Below the pieces are notes generated by a model. The model did no database searches, was not told the DNA's origin, and was given only the letters and a program-made list of their open reading frames with translations. From Owenia fusiformis (taxonomy: Eukaryota; Annelida; Polychaeta; Sabellida; Oweniidae), in NCBI GenBank assembly GCA_903813345.2, contig CAIIXF020000012.1:3453318-3513317 (forward strand): DNA of 60,000 nucleotides, in the 5' to 3' direction. Positions 23,915 through 33,721 of the stretch are shown here, piece by piece. The position numbers and the translations under genes were made by a program. How positions within the stretch are numbered: position 1 is the stretch's first letter; each line of letters starts with the position of its first letter.

Positions 23915-25383
23915 TTTTTTTTATAACTACCTGTTTTATTTCATTATATACAAGTACAAATAGTTTCTGATATAAGTGACCAATCGCTATGAAAGGATAG
24001 CATTATATTTTCACTTTAAATATAAAAAGAACATTGGGTATGTGAAAAAAAATGTATTTTTCTGACAAAGTGGTTTGCTGGTATTTGCTAGGTAATGGTG
24101 CTGGGGCAAGGTGAAAAGATGATCTGTTGCAGCATAAGGAGGCCATCTTGAGCATCAGGTGGAATTGTCAGATAAAAAATTGTAACTAGTTTGAAAAGCA
24201 TATTGTTCTGTTAAGTTGAATGATCAGGATGACCAAATAAAAATGTTTTGATTAGACCATTTTGTCCATTTGAAGCTTACCTAATAAGTGGAGGATGTTG
24301 ACATTTAGATTATGAGAGTTCAGGTTGAGACCACAATTGAAAAATATGTGCTTGACAGTTTCGATTTCGCCACATTGACAGTTTGGTGAGTCTACATTTC
24401 TGAAGTTATGGGCATACATTTGTGATTTTAAAAATAAATCCACTCTCATTCTGTTAAGAATGATTTCTTGAGATCGTGACAGGGTCAAATTGGTAGTTGA
24501 TATAATTTTGTTTTTATATTTGATCTCATTTTTGAATGAATAAGAAGATGGGCTATTTTTGATTTTGCTAGGCAGGGACTGAGTCCCATTTTTCCATCAA
24601 CTGTATACACGGTGATCTTCTGAATTTTGTAGATATATTAAGAGTAATTAGGTAATCACGAAGATATCGGAGTTGTCTTGGGTTGTGGTTTTTGAATGGT
24701 CGAAATATATCAGTTACATATAGGAGGGTGCCCTATCATTTTGGATATTGTACATAATTTTCTTAAAGTGGTAATCTTTTATGAAAGTTAGATCAGGCCA
24801 ATTTAAAATATTTAATGTTTTAGATGTGCTGGAGCCATGTAGTACTCCAGAGCATATGAGGGCAGCCTGGTATTGCAGCCGGTCAAGTTTTTTGAGATCT
24901 TTAAGATTTTTATTGTGATATAATATATCACAATATTCAAAAAGTGGTTTTATATATGATTTATACATTGTTTCGAGTGTTTGTGAGTTTAATTTAAATT
25001 TAAGTGATTTTAAAGGATTTAGTGCAGTTTGGACTTTGTCGCAGATATAAGAGATGTGTTGGGATCCTGATAAGGTTGGGTCAAGAATATAGCCAAGGTG
25101 TTTATGATGATTTTTTCTTTGAATTGTGCATTGTTAAGGGTCAAAAAGGGATAATTTTCATTTTTTACTTTTGAGAAAACAATTTCAACTGAATTTTCCG
25201 GGCACATATAAAGATGTGTCATCAGCATAGATGAATGATTTTGAATTTAACCTATCAGGCAGATCATTTATATAAAGGAGAAACATAATTGGCCCAATTA
25301 TACTTCCTTGAGGTACAGATAGACCAATGAAGTGTTCATCTGATGAATTTGAAAGTTGTCCTTCTACATTAACTCTAGCCGTA
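23915..25383 (-). mobile_element. 5'-truncated non-LTR retrotransposon inserted in unit 1
   Basis: Unit 2 preserves the empty site as GGGCCGTATTAGTTACACCC (about 39083). Here CCGTATT occurs on both sides of the insert (about 23919 and 25380), a likely target-site duplication of at least 7 bp. The insert is AT-rich at its plus-strand left end, as expected for the 3' tail of a minus-strand LINE. The coding remains belong to the same CR1/jockey-type family as the element at 28.5 kb. Confidence 0.8.
24252..25375 (-). pseudogene. Reverse transcriptase fragment, multiply frameshifted
   Basis: Read on the minus strand, pieces appear in order. The RT motif is VPQGSIIGPIMFLLYINDL, followed by FIYADDTSLYVP (25409-25185). 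An RT connection/thumb-like part holds FEYCDILYHNKNL (24968-24714). A C-terminal part has AHNFRNVDSPNCQCG and a CxC...HxxxxC cluster (24488-24252), parallel to AHNFRNIDIPSCNCG-type text at the end of the 28.5-kb element. Frameshifts and stops separate the pieces, and the N-terminal half is absent. Inactive. Confidence 0.8.
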
Positions 25384-25620
25384 TTAGTTAGACCCAAAAC
25401 ATTCCTCAACTATAGATGGCTTTGATATAGTAAAATATTATAGCGTTTGGGAAAAATCATGTTTATACACCCTTTATGACAAAATGAGGACACTTTGATG
25501 ACAGATAGTAATTTTACAAATCATCACAAATAATCCAAAGTTTGGGATGTATTCACAATACATATCATTAGTTAGTCGTAAAGATTTAAAGATTGTGTGT
25601 TTGTATAAATTCTTCAAAAT

Positions 25621-25798
25621 GCAGGCCCGGGGCCATGGGGGGTTCCTGGCCGAAAGTACTTTCCAAATCAGTCTTTCACCATTCCGAGCACTTATTAAGT
25701 GATTTTGGCCATTTTTGGACCAAAATTGTCAAAAGTGAGCCCCCTGGAATTTTCTAAAAGGTGACCCCCTCCCCTGGCAAATCCTGGCTACGGGCCTG
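25621..25798. mobile_element. CAGGCCCG-type MITE, unit 1
   Basis: The ends read CAGGCCCGGGGCCATGG and, inverted, CAGGCCCGTAGCCAGGA, an imperfect TIR of about 16 bp bounding 178 bp with internal GTGAGCCCCC and GGTGACCCCC tracts. The copy at 39319-39500 predates the segmental duplication. Confidence 0.65.
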
Positions 25799-26449
25799 AA
25801 ATGGATATACTGATTCAACCTTATCAATTGATAGGCGATTGGAAAATGACAAATATGAACAAAATAAGTACTTTCGAACCAATACTAGCATTTAGGTTAA
25901 AAATTAAAAGCATTACGCAACCTATTTAATGAATCTTGTAGACAAAATCAAAATAAAGTTCCAAATGAATTCGAAAATATTTGTAATAAAAATGTACTAA
26001 TATTTTTAATAGAGACGTATTTTATGCTTATAGTCTTAAAGTGAAATCAAAATTTATCAGCTTTAAACAAAGCTTTCCGAGCTTTATAAAATGGACTTTA
26101 ATGTAAGGAAGGGAGATGGTTTGGATTACTTAATAAATGCTGTGAACCTGGATTAATATACCTTCGTTTGATAATTTAACAAGTAAAACATTGCAGTTTT
26201 GCATCTTGCGACTGCAAAATATTGCAAATAAAATGAAAAATATATAGAAATGTATAACTTCATTGTCTGAAATAAATACCCACTGTAAAGAAAAAAGGTG
26301 CATTGTCCTTTACCAATCATATCTTTTTTATTTTTCGTTATTATCATACCAAACATTCATAAGTATAATCTATGTAAACTTTGACCATGTACCTTTTGTC
26401 TTTGCAGAGGGTATACATATTAAAATATAAGTATGAGCTGTACGTTTAC

Positions 26450-26791
26450 CTCGAGAACAGTATGAGTAACATAAATTGAACCTTTTTAATAGCATTGATT
26501 TATTACCATTTAGTCCACGGACGAATCTGACAACTTTGTTAGCGAGATCATTTCTTTCAGCTTCCTTGAGTTTAACCTCAAGACGATTCATCATTGCCTG
26601 GCTGTCTTTTCCATATTCTGGTTGCTTTTTACTCCAACGCACCAGCACCTCATATCCCCACCGTTCAGCATTATGTGGGTGGCTCTGTTTAATGTTATCA
26701 ATATTGATATCTAATAAGACGCTGATTTTGTCAACGTCATGACCCATACATTGACCTATCTTCGAGAAAAACTTCTTTAGTTTATCTTCCT
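26450..26791 (-). CDS. Death-domain exon, unit 1
   Basis: Predicted exon of 342 nt (114 codons) with phase 1 boundaries. The acceptor is CTCTTTATTTCAG, and the donor is CTCGAG|GTAAAC. The product fits a Death domain: an initial FFSKIGQCMGHDVDKIS helix, an INIDNIKQSHP segment, the conserved core YEVLVRWSKKQPE, then MMNRLEVKLKEAERNDLANK, which matches the L..aL....R.DLA pattern of helices 5-6. Death domains assemble signalling complexes through homotypic contacts. The unit 2 paralogue at 40209-40550 is colinear without indels. The upstream in-frame MFLFIS is the acceptor tract, not coding. The partner exons are inferred from phase and orientation. Confidence 0.75.
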
Positions 26792-27519
26792 CTGAAATAA
26801 AGAGAAACATATCAAATCCTTACAACGTCGTGTAGAAAAGGTTACACTTTGAGGCTGATCATACATTAGTTATTCAAACAGGACCAATAGAATGACATTT
26901 ATCTACTTGGGTATGTGAGTATGCTAATGGAAAGCGGAACGTAGGATAATGTTCTGATTATGCTTTTCGGGGTATGGGGGTTACAAATTGTTTGATAAGC
27001 CCTATTTATTTTATATTTTCATATTTAGGGTATATACTCAACACTGTTTGGGAAACATCAAGTCTCACGATGATTTGTCTAGTAGTATTCAAATGACCCC
27101 ATCTTTGTCGTATTTTCTACTAGGCTCAACAACTATTTATAAGTTATGATACGTCTGTCTCATAATAGATTACTGGTGTACAAGATGTTGCTTTTTACCT
27201 TTCTATTGTGATAGGCAATTGCATATAAGTTGAACCAAATATGTCGATTGTAACTCGAATCATCAAAGATAACATTTTTCAAGGAAAATGGCATCCAAAA
27301 TAGTTTTAAAGTTCCCTCGCCAGATCTGATAAAAGAATACAATACAATGCATAGCACCTTACCACTAAGTTGTTGACGTCCCGTGTTACCTTTATTCTCA
27401 TCACACATATGTTCTCAACTCAATAATTTTTCGTTTATGAATACCAAATGTATGTCCGCAAATATAAACATTTAGAAACAAGTTTTTCATTCAAATACAT
27501 GTATTGTATATTAACTTAC

Positions 27520-27579
27520 GTTTCGAATTTGTTGCATTGTTGGCCTTGGAAAATCGCACGTTTCCATCATTGCCCGATT
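27520..27579 (-). CDS. Candidate 60-nt exon upstream of Death exon 1
   Basis: The acceptor is CATGTTTACAG and the donor is AAAC|GTAAGT, a strong consensus. The 60 nt are open in phase 1 at both ends, matching the other exons. The encoded segment is polar (SGNDGNVRFSKANNATNSK). Unit 2 has lost this region. It may be a linker exon of the Death-domain gene. Confidence 0.4.
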
Positions 27580-28270
27580 CTGTAAACATGAAAGTATATA
27601 AATAGTCCATGGTATGACTTCCGAATATGAAGGATACGTAGCACACTACAGCGCAGCAACATTTGAAGCAATATTTAAGTAGGTGTATATGTCTTGATTC
27701 TTATAAAATACCATTTGCTGAAAAAACTTCCGGCTTTCGGGTTGAAAAATGTCTCGTCACAAGGGGTCAAAAAACGTAAATATTTTGAATAGAACTTTTA
27801 TACAGTTTATAAGACACAGACCGCTATTCTAAACATAAGCACAAAAATAGATTATCATAATGTAAAAATTTATTATAATTTTACTGTAAATGTCGGTGTT
27901 TAATTAGTGTAATTACACAAGTATGCTTTTCAGATTTCGTTTGATTTTTCAAATATTTGTGGAATATTTAGGTAATTTATGATTGCGAACATATTAGTTT
28001 TCTTATTATTTAAAATATTTCATTACCAGCATCTATCCATATCATTATCATTGCAAGGGGTCAAACATAAAATTATTGATCATGTTTTACAAAACATTAA
28101 ACAATAACAAATGGGTAAGATTTATATCTAATTAAATGTTACAGAGGTATTGGAATGTTCATATACTAGTATTCCAAGGGCATGTCTAACTTGTTCTTAA
28201 GCACATTTACACTAGACTCCGTCGTAAAGCAATTCCACAAGAAGTTTCAGATGACTAGCTCTACACCCTA

Positions 28271-28534
28271 TGCAGACAGAGCCTGTGGGAAATATTGGGT
28301 GCGGCGCAAATGAGCGGAGGGTGCGGAGCTAACGGTCATTTTTGAATTTAAAATTTGGATATTTCTGAAACTAAGCCGTTTTGGGACTTCAAATATACCA
28401 AGATATGTGTATTTGACACCAAATATCAATAAAATTGTGAAAATAGTAGTGCAATTCATTTTATAGCGACGCAGTATGCCTTAAACATTTCCCAGACCTA
28501 TATATTTTGAGACTATCCTTTTAATACTGCGTCC
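28271..28534. other. Junction region between unit 1 and the CR1/jockey-type element
   Basis: No gene seen. A 20-bp direct repeat of AATCAAAGGTATTAAAA lies at about 28552-28592, at or just inside the 5' end of the retrotransposon. Confidence 0.4.
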
Positions 28535-31486
28535 CCAGCATTCATAAAAATGAATCAAAGGTATTAAAAAAACGAATCAAAGGTATTAAAATCTGAGGTA
28601 AAACTGCCAATTGGGGGTTCCGACCATAGCTCTGTTTCAGCACTTTTAGATTTCTCTCTGCCTGATAGACATGCAGGGGATTATAAGCAGATCTGGCATT
28701 ACAGTGATGCTAACATTTTACAGTTGAATCAAGCTGTATCTGATTTTAACTGGGATGCACTTTTATCTCACGAAGACATTGATACTGTCACTGTAAATTT
28801 TACCAATGCATTGTTTGAGATTTTTCAAACTTATATTCCATCCAAAGTGAAATTTATAAAGAAAAGTGATATGCCCTGGTTTAATCATGAAGTGAAATCA
28901 GCATTAAATAAGAAAGATAAATTGTATAGAAAATTAATTAAAAATAGAAATGATTTTAACTTCACAACATTTAAACATCAATGTGATTTAGTCTCAGATG
29001 CAATTGTTCATGCAAAAACCAGTTATCAGGACAAGGTGTGCAGTAATCTTGATGAAGAGGCAGCTAGTAAGAAAAATTATTGGACCATCATTAAAAAATT
29101 AATAGGTTCTAAATTTGCATCAGGAATTCCTTTTTTAGAGATTAACAGGACGATCATTGAAGATGACCATGCTAAAGCTAATGCATTTCTCCATCAATTT
29201 TTACAGAAATTTCATCACAACATTGTTGATCAAACTTTACCAACTTGTCAAAGAAAAACTGATAACATGCTAAATGAAATTGATCTTTCACAGCAGTCCA
29301 TAAATAAACATTTGAGGGAGCTTAAATCAAACAAAAAGGGGGGTGATGATAACATTACAAATAAAATGCTTAAACTGGTGGCAGATTCACTTGATGCAGA
29401 ACTTCATAAACTTTTTAAACTCATTCTTACTAAAGGCAAATTTCCTAATTGTTGGAAGCAGGGCATTATTGTCCCCATTTTCAAAAATAAATCCTCAAAA
29501 GTTGACCCAGGGAACTATCGGCCAGTTTGCCTTTTAAGTAATATTTCCAAAATTTTTGAACGCGTCATATATGATTCAATATTCAAACATGTGTCATCTA
29601 ACAATCTTTTGTATCAGAACCAATCCGGGTTTTTACCTGGGCATGACACTCAGAAACAACTTGTATCTATTGTAAATATGATTACTTCAAATTTTGACCA
29701 TAATATTTCTACTAGAGGGATCTTTCTTGATATTGAGGGTGCGTTTGACGGCGTCCCCCACTACTTACTTCTCCATAAGCTAAAATCATACGGTATCTGT
29801 GAGAACATTATTAATCTGATAGGGTCCTACCTTAATAACAGAAAATTAAAAGTTAGGGTGAATGGTACAACTTCAATAAATTCAGATACTCTATATGACA
29901 ATATTGATGGGACAATGGAAGGGATTCTAGGGACAGGAGGAAGGGATTTAGGGGGGTTTGACAAAGGATTAATAAATTGTGGGGTTCCTCAAGGGTCAAT
30001 ATTAGGTCCCCTGTTTTTCTTACTTTATATCAATGACCTAGCCGATGCAGTTTTAAATAGCACTCTGTACCTTTATGCTGATGATAGCTCAATTTTTCTA
30101 CCTGTCAAAAAGGAGGACTCAGTTCATGAAACTTATCTAAAACTCCAAAGCGATGTTAATAGAATAGAGATCTGGTCAAAGACTTGGAAATTAAAATTTA
30201 AGACAAGTAAAAGTAAGGAAGTGTTTTTCCAGTCCAAAACTAGAACTCCAATTGCTCAAATTCCTATTGTGTTAAATGGTGACTCTATCCCTTTCACCAA
30301 TAGTCACAAACATCTTGGACTTATTTTAGACAAGGCTTTAAACTTTGAAGAACACATTAACAGTATAATTGTTAAATGTAACAGGATGTTGAACCCATTT
30401 ATGGCACTAAAACATAACTTAAGATCACAACATCTAGAGATGATTTATATGGCATTTATACTACCTCACTTAGAATATGGGAATATCATTTTTGATTGTG
30501 CAAACTTAAATTTACTTTCTAAATTGGACAGTATTCAGTATAGGGCAGCATTGATTGTCAGTGGATGTACCCAAGGTACAAATGCAACCAAAGTCACCTC
30601 ATGCTTAGGTTGGAGGTCCCTAGGGGCCAGGAGGGATGAAAAGAAACTATTGTTTACTTATGACGTCATAAATAACAACAAAATGCCTTCCTATGTAAAC
30701 CAGGCCTTTTCTTTATATAGAAATCATAATGTAATGAATAATGTAAATCGGTTACGCAGAGTCAGATCTTTCAGAATACCAGCTCACTGTAAGGCCAAGA
30801 TCAGAAAGGGTACGGTGATATCTTGTATAACAGCATGGAAGAAACTGCCTGGTGATTTGAAAGCTATCCAATCTAGAAATTGTTTTAAGTTTAACCTGAG
30901 GAAACATATCCAAAATTCTAAAATAAAGCTACCTACTCCAAAATTGCATCTTGATAGGAAGACAGAATCAACTTTGAATAAGACTCGATGTGACTTTATT
31001 TTTAGGCAGCATTTATTCACACATAATTTTAGAAACATTGATATTCCAAGTTGTAATTGTGGCTTTAGATCACAGTCTACAATGCACCTATTATTACACT
31101 GCCCTCTATTCATTGTTCAGCGAAACTTGTTTTTGGAAGAACTTGGGGAACTGCCATCCTTTGATTTAACCGTGTTTGGTCAACTCAGACAGCAAGACAG
31201 GGTAAATTATTTGTTATACGGTGATTGCTCATTATCGTATCTGACAAATCAGAAAATTGTTGAAATGACTGCAGGTTTTCTGCAGTTAATTGTTACTATT
31301 TTAAATGAGTAAGTTTTTATTTTTATATACTGTTCTGCATTACCGAGTTGATCCTTAAATCTCATTGCAACTTCACTTTACATTATATAAATTCTTGACT
31401 ACCAGGGCCAATAATGCATTGCTTCGGCCCTTGCTGTGTTTGTAATTTGTTTTGTTTAAATGATAATAAAAAACTTTAAACCTTAA
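28535..31486 (+). mobile_element. 5'-truncated CR1/jockey-type non-LTR retrotransposon
   Basis: Begins inside the C-terminal end of the endonuclease and runs through a complete reverse transcriptase to an AT-rich 3' tail ending near TTTAAACCTTAAA. The next base belongs to a Harbinger-like MITE, so the element ends in, or abuts, that MITE. The left end is approximate. Its long intact frame makes it the youngest-looking LINE in the window. Confidence 0.85.
28568..31312 (+). CDS. Endonuclease C-terminus plus reverse transcriptase
   Basis: The frame opens after a TAA at 28565 and shows GGSDHSSVS, the terminal SDH motif of an APE-type endonuclease. A pre-RT linker follows. RT motifs are NYRPVCLLSNISKIFE, FLDIEGAFDGV (near 29730), GVPQGSILGPLFFLLYINDL (near 29982) and LYADDSSIF (near 30074) with both catalytic Asp. 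The C-terminus has a CNC...HLLLHC cluster typical of this group. It reverse transcribes its own RNA at a nicked target. The endonuclease is almost wholly missing, so autonomous mobility is lost. An unusual Gly-rich stretch of about 25 residues separates the NGTTS region from the GVPQGS motif. Confidence 0.9.
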   Translation, partial: KNESKVLKSEVKLPIGGSDHSSVSALLDFSLPDRHAGDYKQIWHYSDANILQLNQAVSDFNWDALLSHEDIDTVTVNFTNALFEIFQTYIPSKVKFIKKSDMPWFNHEVKSALNKKDKLYRKLIKNRNDFNFTTFKHQCDLVSDAIVHAKTSYQDKVCSNLDEEAASKKNYWTIIKKLIGSKFASGIPFLEINRTIIEDDHAKANAFLHQFLQKFHHNIVDQTLPTCQRKTDNMLNEIDLSQQSINKHLRELKSNKKGGDDNITNKMLKLVADSLDAELHKLFKLILTKGKFPNCWKQGIIVPIFKNKSSKVDPGNYRPVCLLSNISKIFERVIYDSIFKHVSSNNLLYQNQSGFLPGHDTQKQLVSIVNMITSNFDHNISTRGIFLDIEGAFDGVPHYLLLHKLKSYGICENIINLIGSYLNNRKLKVRVNGTTSINSDTLYDNIDGTMEGILGTGGRDLGGFDKGLINCGVPQGSILGPLFFLLYINDLADAVLNSTLYLYADDSSIFLPVKKEDSVHETYLKLQSDVNRIEIWSKTWKLKFKTSKSKEVFFQSKTRTPIAQIPIVLNGDSIPFTNSHKHLGLILDKALNFEEHINSIIVKCNRMLNPFMALKHNLRSQHLEMIYMAFILPHLEYGNIIFDCANLNLLSKLDSIQYRAALIVSGCTQGTNATKVTSCLGWRSLGARRDEKKLLFTYDVINNNKMPSYVNQAFSLYRNHNVMNNVNRLRRVRSFRIPAHCKAKIRKGTVISCITAWKKLPGDLKAIQSRNCFKFNLRKHIQNSKIKLPTPKLHLDRKTESTLNKTRCDFIFRQHLFTHNFRNIDIPSCNCGFRSQSTMHLLLHCPLFIVQRNLFLEELGELPSFDLTVFGQLRQQDRVNYLLYGDCSLSYLTNQKIVEMTAGFLQLIVTILNE

Positions 31487-31691
31487 AATAACATTTATAA
31501 ATTGTCCTGATGTAAATAAAATGAAAAAAAGTATTATTTATCAACAGAAATTTAAAATTCACCGTGCGGCTGCAGTGGGAAATGTGACTGCAAAAGTATG
31601 AGAGCGCAGAAATTCTGCGGCGAGCGTAGAAAAGCAACTGACCGCAGAAATGATAGACCGCACGGCGGCCACAGGAAATGTGACTGGGGTG
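31487..31691. mobile_element. Harbinger-like MITE, partial copy a
   Basis: Starts at ATAACATTTATAAATTGTCC, which is interior MITE sequence, directly after the LINE tail. It ends at GTGACTGGGGTG. The other end is missing. Confidence 0.75.
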
Positions 31692-31694
31692 TAA

Positions 31695-32185
31695 CACCCC
31701 AGTCACATTTGTCGCACGGCGGCCGCAAGTCGACCGCAGAACAATTAAATCGGTGAATTTCTGCGGCGAGCGTAGAAAAACTACGCTCGCCTTGCGGCCT
31801 CCGTACGGCGTATGCAGATTTTTACAGGCCGCAGGGAAGGCGTAGAAATTATAACTCGGAGTTAAAATATTTGTTCATTTCTGAGGTCTCCGTAGAAATC
31901 AACTGGCTCAACAAGATTGAATCATTATTTGTCAATGTTTCACGATCACTTTTCATTTGATATTACATCCTAGCACTTTGAATAACATTTATAAAGTGTC
32001 CTGATGTAAATAAAATGAAAAAAACTATTATTTATTAATAGAAATTTAAAATTCACCGTGCGGCTGCCGTGGGAAATGTGACTGCAAAAGTATGAGAGCG
32101 CAGAAATTCTGCGGCGAGCGTAGAAAAGCTACTGGCCGCAGAAATGATAGACCGCAAGGTCGCCGTAGGAAATGTGACTGGGGTG
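31695..32185. mobile_element. Harbinger-like MITE, full copy b
   Basis: 491 bp bounded by CACCCCAGTCACATTTGTCG and the inverse GGAAATGTGACTGGGGTG. It is flanked on both sides by single TAA triplets that it shares with its neighbours, as when a new copy inserts into the TAA target of an existing one. GC-rich ends and an AT-rich centre; no ORF. Confidence 0.85.
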
Positions 32186-32188
32186 TAA

Positions 32189-32667
32189 CACCCCAGTCAC
32201 ATTTGTCGCACGGCGGCCGCAAGTCGACCGCAGATCAATTAAATCGGTGAATTTCTGCGGCGAGCGTAGAAAAACTTCGCTCGCCTTGCGGCCTCCGTAC
32301 GGCGTATGCAGATTTTTACAGGCCGCAGGGAAGGCGTAGAAATTATAACTCGGAGTTATAATATTTGTTCATTTCTGAGGTCCCCGTAGAAATCAACTGG
32401 CTCAACAAGATTGCATCATTATTTTTCAATGTTTCACGATCACTTTTCATTTGATATTACATCCTAGCACTATGAATAACATTTATAAATTGTTTCGATG
32501 TAAATAAAAAAGTATTATTTATCAACAGAAATTTAAAATTCACCGTGCGGCTGCCGTGGGAAATGTGACTGCAAAAGTATGAGACCGCAGAAATTCCACG
32601 GCGAGCGTAGAAATGTTACTGGCCGCAGAAATGATAGACCGCAAGGTCGCCATAGGAAATGTGACTC
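32189..32667. mobile_element. Harbinger-like MITE, copy c
   Basis: Same sequence as copy b, in the same orientation, ending GGAAATGTGACTCC. The last few TIR bases have been replaced. Confidence 0.8.
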
Positions 32668-33382
32668 CTATTTCATTTGAATCTAATCAAACACTTCGTC
32701 CACCATTTTGGAACACTAATCAATCCAATTTGTGCTAGGGGCGAGCCATTTGGGATATTTCCAGGGTTCGTACACACCTGGACATGTCAGGGAAATTAAC
32801 TTGATTTTCCAAGTGCTGGAAATGTAAGGTAATTTTAAAATTAGGTCAAAAGGGCCAAAGATGACCGGGAATTTTGAAACGGTAGATATGTCAGGGAAAT
32901 GTCAGGGAAATTTGTATCAGTGTTGAAAAAATAATGTTCCAGAAAAAAATTAGGACTATGCAAGATATCAATGAAATCCAAAATGTAATATTTAGTTGAT
33001 TCCACAGGCTAAAGTATGAAAACGTATTACATATATCTAAAAAATTTACACTGTCTTGATTAATGAATTTCATAGATCTAGAGGCCCTTCAGGAGTGGAA
33101 AACCTTATATTATCAGAGATTAATGTTTCCAAACTGTTTTGAAACAAACTAACGTCTTGTTTTCAACCTACACCTTGCTCCTTTCTGTCGTATTTAATAA
33201 AACAAAAATAGTATATCACGGAGGGATACGAACCACTCCCCTGGGACTTGGTTATTCACTAGCGCCATAGGCGTTCTACTATTCTGGATACAACTGACGA
33301 GTCGTATTTAAGTGGAGACAAAAGTGAGGATCATGTTGAATTGACGCTCGGTATAAATATATAATACTTTTGTTCTTTCATA
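32668..33382. other. Non-genic stretch with a tRNA-like fragment
   Basis: No gene. At about 33212-33295 the minus strand reads GGGGAGTGGTTCGTATCCCTCC, a T-arm/B-box-like motif preceded by a possible A-box-like region, probably another SINE remnant. A TGTCAGGGAAAT repeat near 32790-32910 recalls text at 6450-6530. Confidence 0.35.
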
Positions 33383-33462
33383 TCGATAGCTCGTTGGCCT
33401 CATGGTTAGCGTGCCTGGCTTCCATTGTCTAGGTTAGTTGATCGAGACCCGTTCATGCCGAA
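33383..33462 (+). repeat. tRNA-like SINE head
   Basis: ATAGCTCGTTGGCCTCATGG is followed by TTAGCGTGCCTGGCTTCC and TAGTTGATCGAGACCCG, a D-arm, anticodon-like and T-arm succession with a recognisable A box. The B box is imperfect. Likely a tRNA-derived SINE or pseudogene. Confidence 0.4.
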
Positions 33463-33516
33463 CTTTTTGATTTGCTTGTTGTCAGGATATAATAAGTAGG
33501 GCAAAATCCAGAAAAA

Positions 33517-33721
33517 GTAGATCAAAAATACTCCAATGGAGTATAAAATTGTCACCAGGATTCCGGAATGAGACGAATGTTAACTCGTGAAATCTCGGTA
33601 GATAAAGTAGGTCAGAAAATCCGGATTAATCCGAACAAGGTTCGGGAATTTCCGTCATAAGAAGTAGGTCAAAAATACTCCAATGGAGTATAAAATTGTC
33701 ACCAGGATTCCGAAATACGAC
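33517..33721. repeat. Two-copy direct repeat, spacing about 143 bp
   Basis: The block AAATACTCCAATGGAGTATA...TTGTCACCAGGATTCC occurs twice, each time after AGTAG(A/G)TCA. The core contains the palindrome TACTCCAATGGAGTA. Confidence 0.8.

Larger units (their letters stand above)
21349..28270. repeat. Segmental duplication, unit 1
   Basis: Collinear with 36604-41420, in the same orientation. It includes a broken acidic exon, a second acidic exon, a diverged monomer array, a CAGGCCCG MITE and a Death-domain exon. Relative to unit 2 it contains insertions (23282-23586 and the non-LTR element at 23915-25383) and retains about 1.2 kb around 26830-28090 that unit 2 lacks. The CCACAAGAAGTTTCAGATGA block near 28235 marks the far end and matches unit 2 near 41385. 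Confidence 0.85.
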
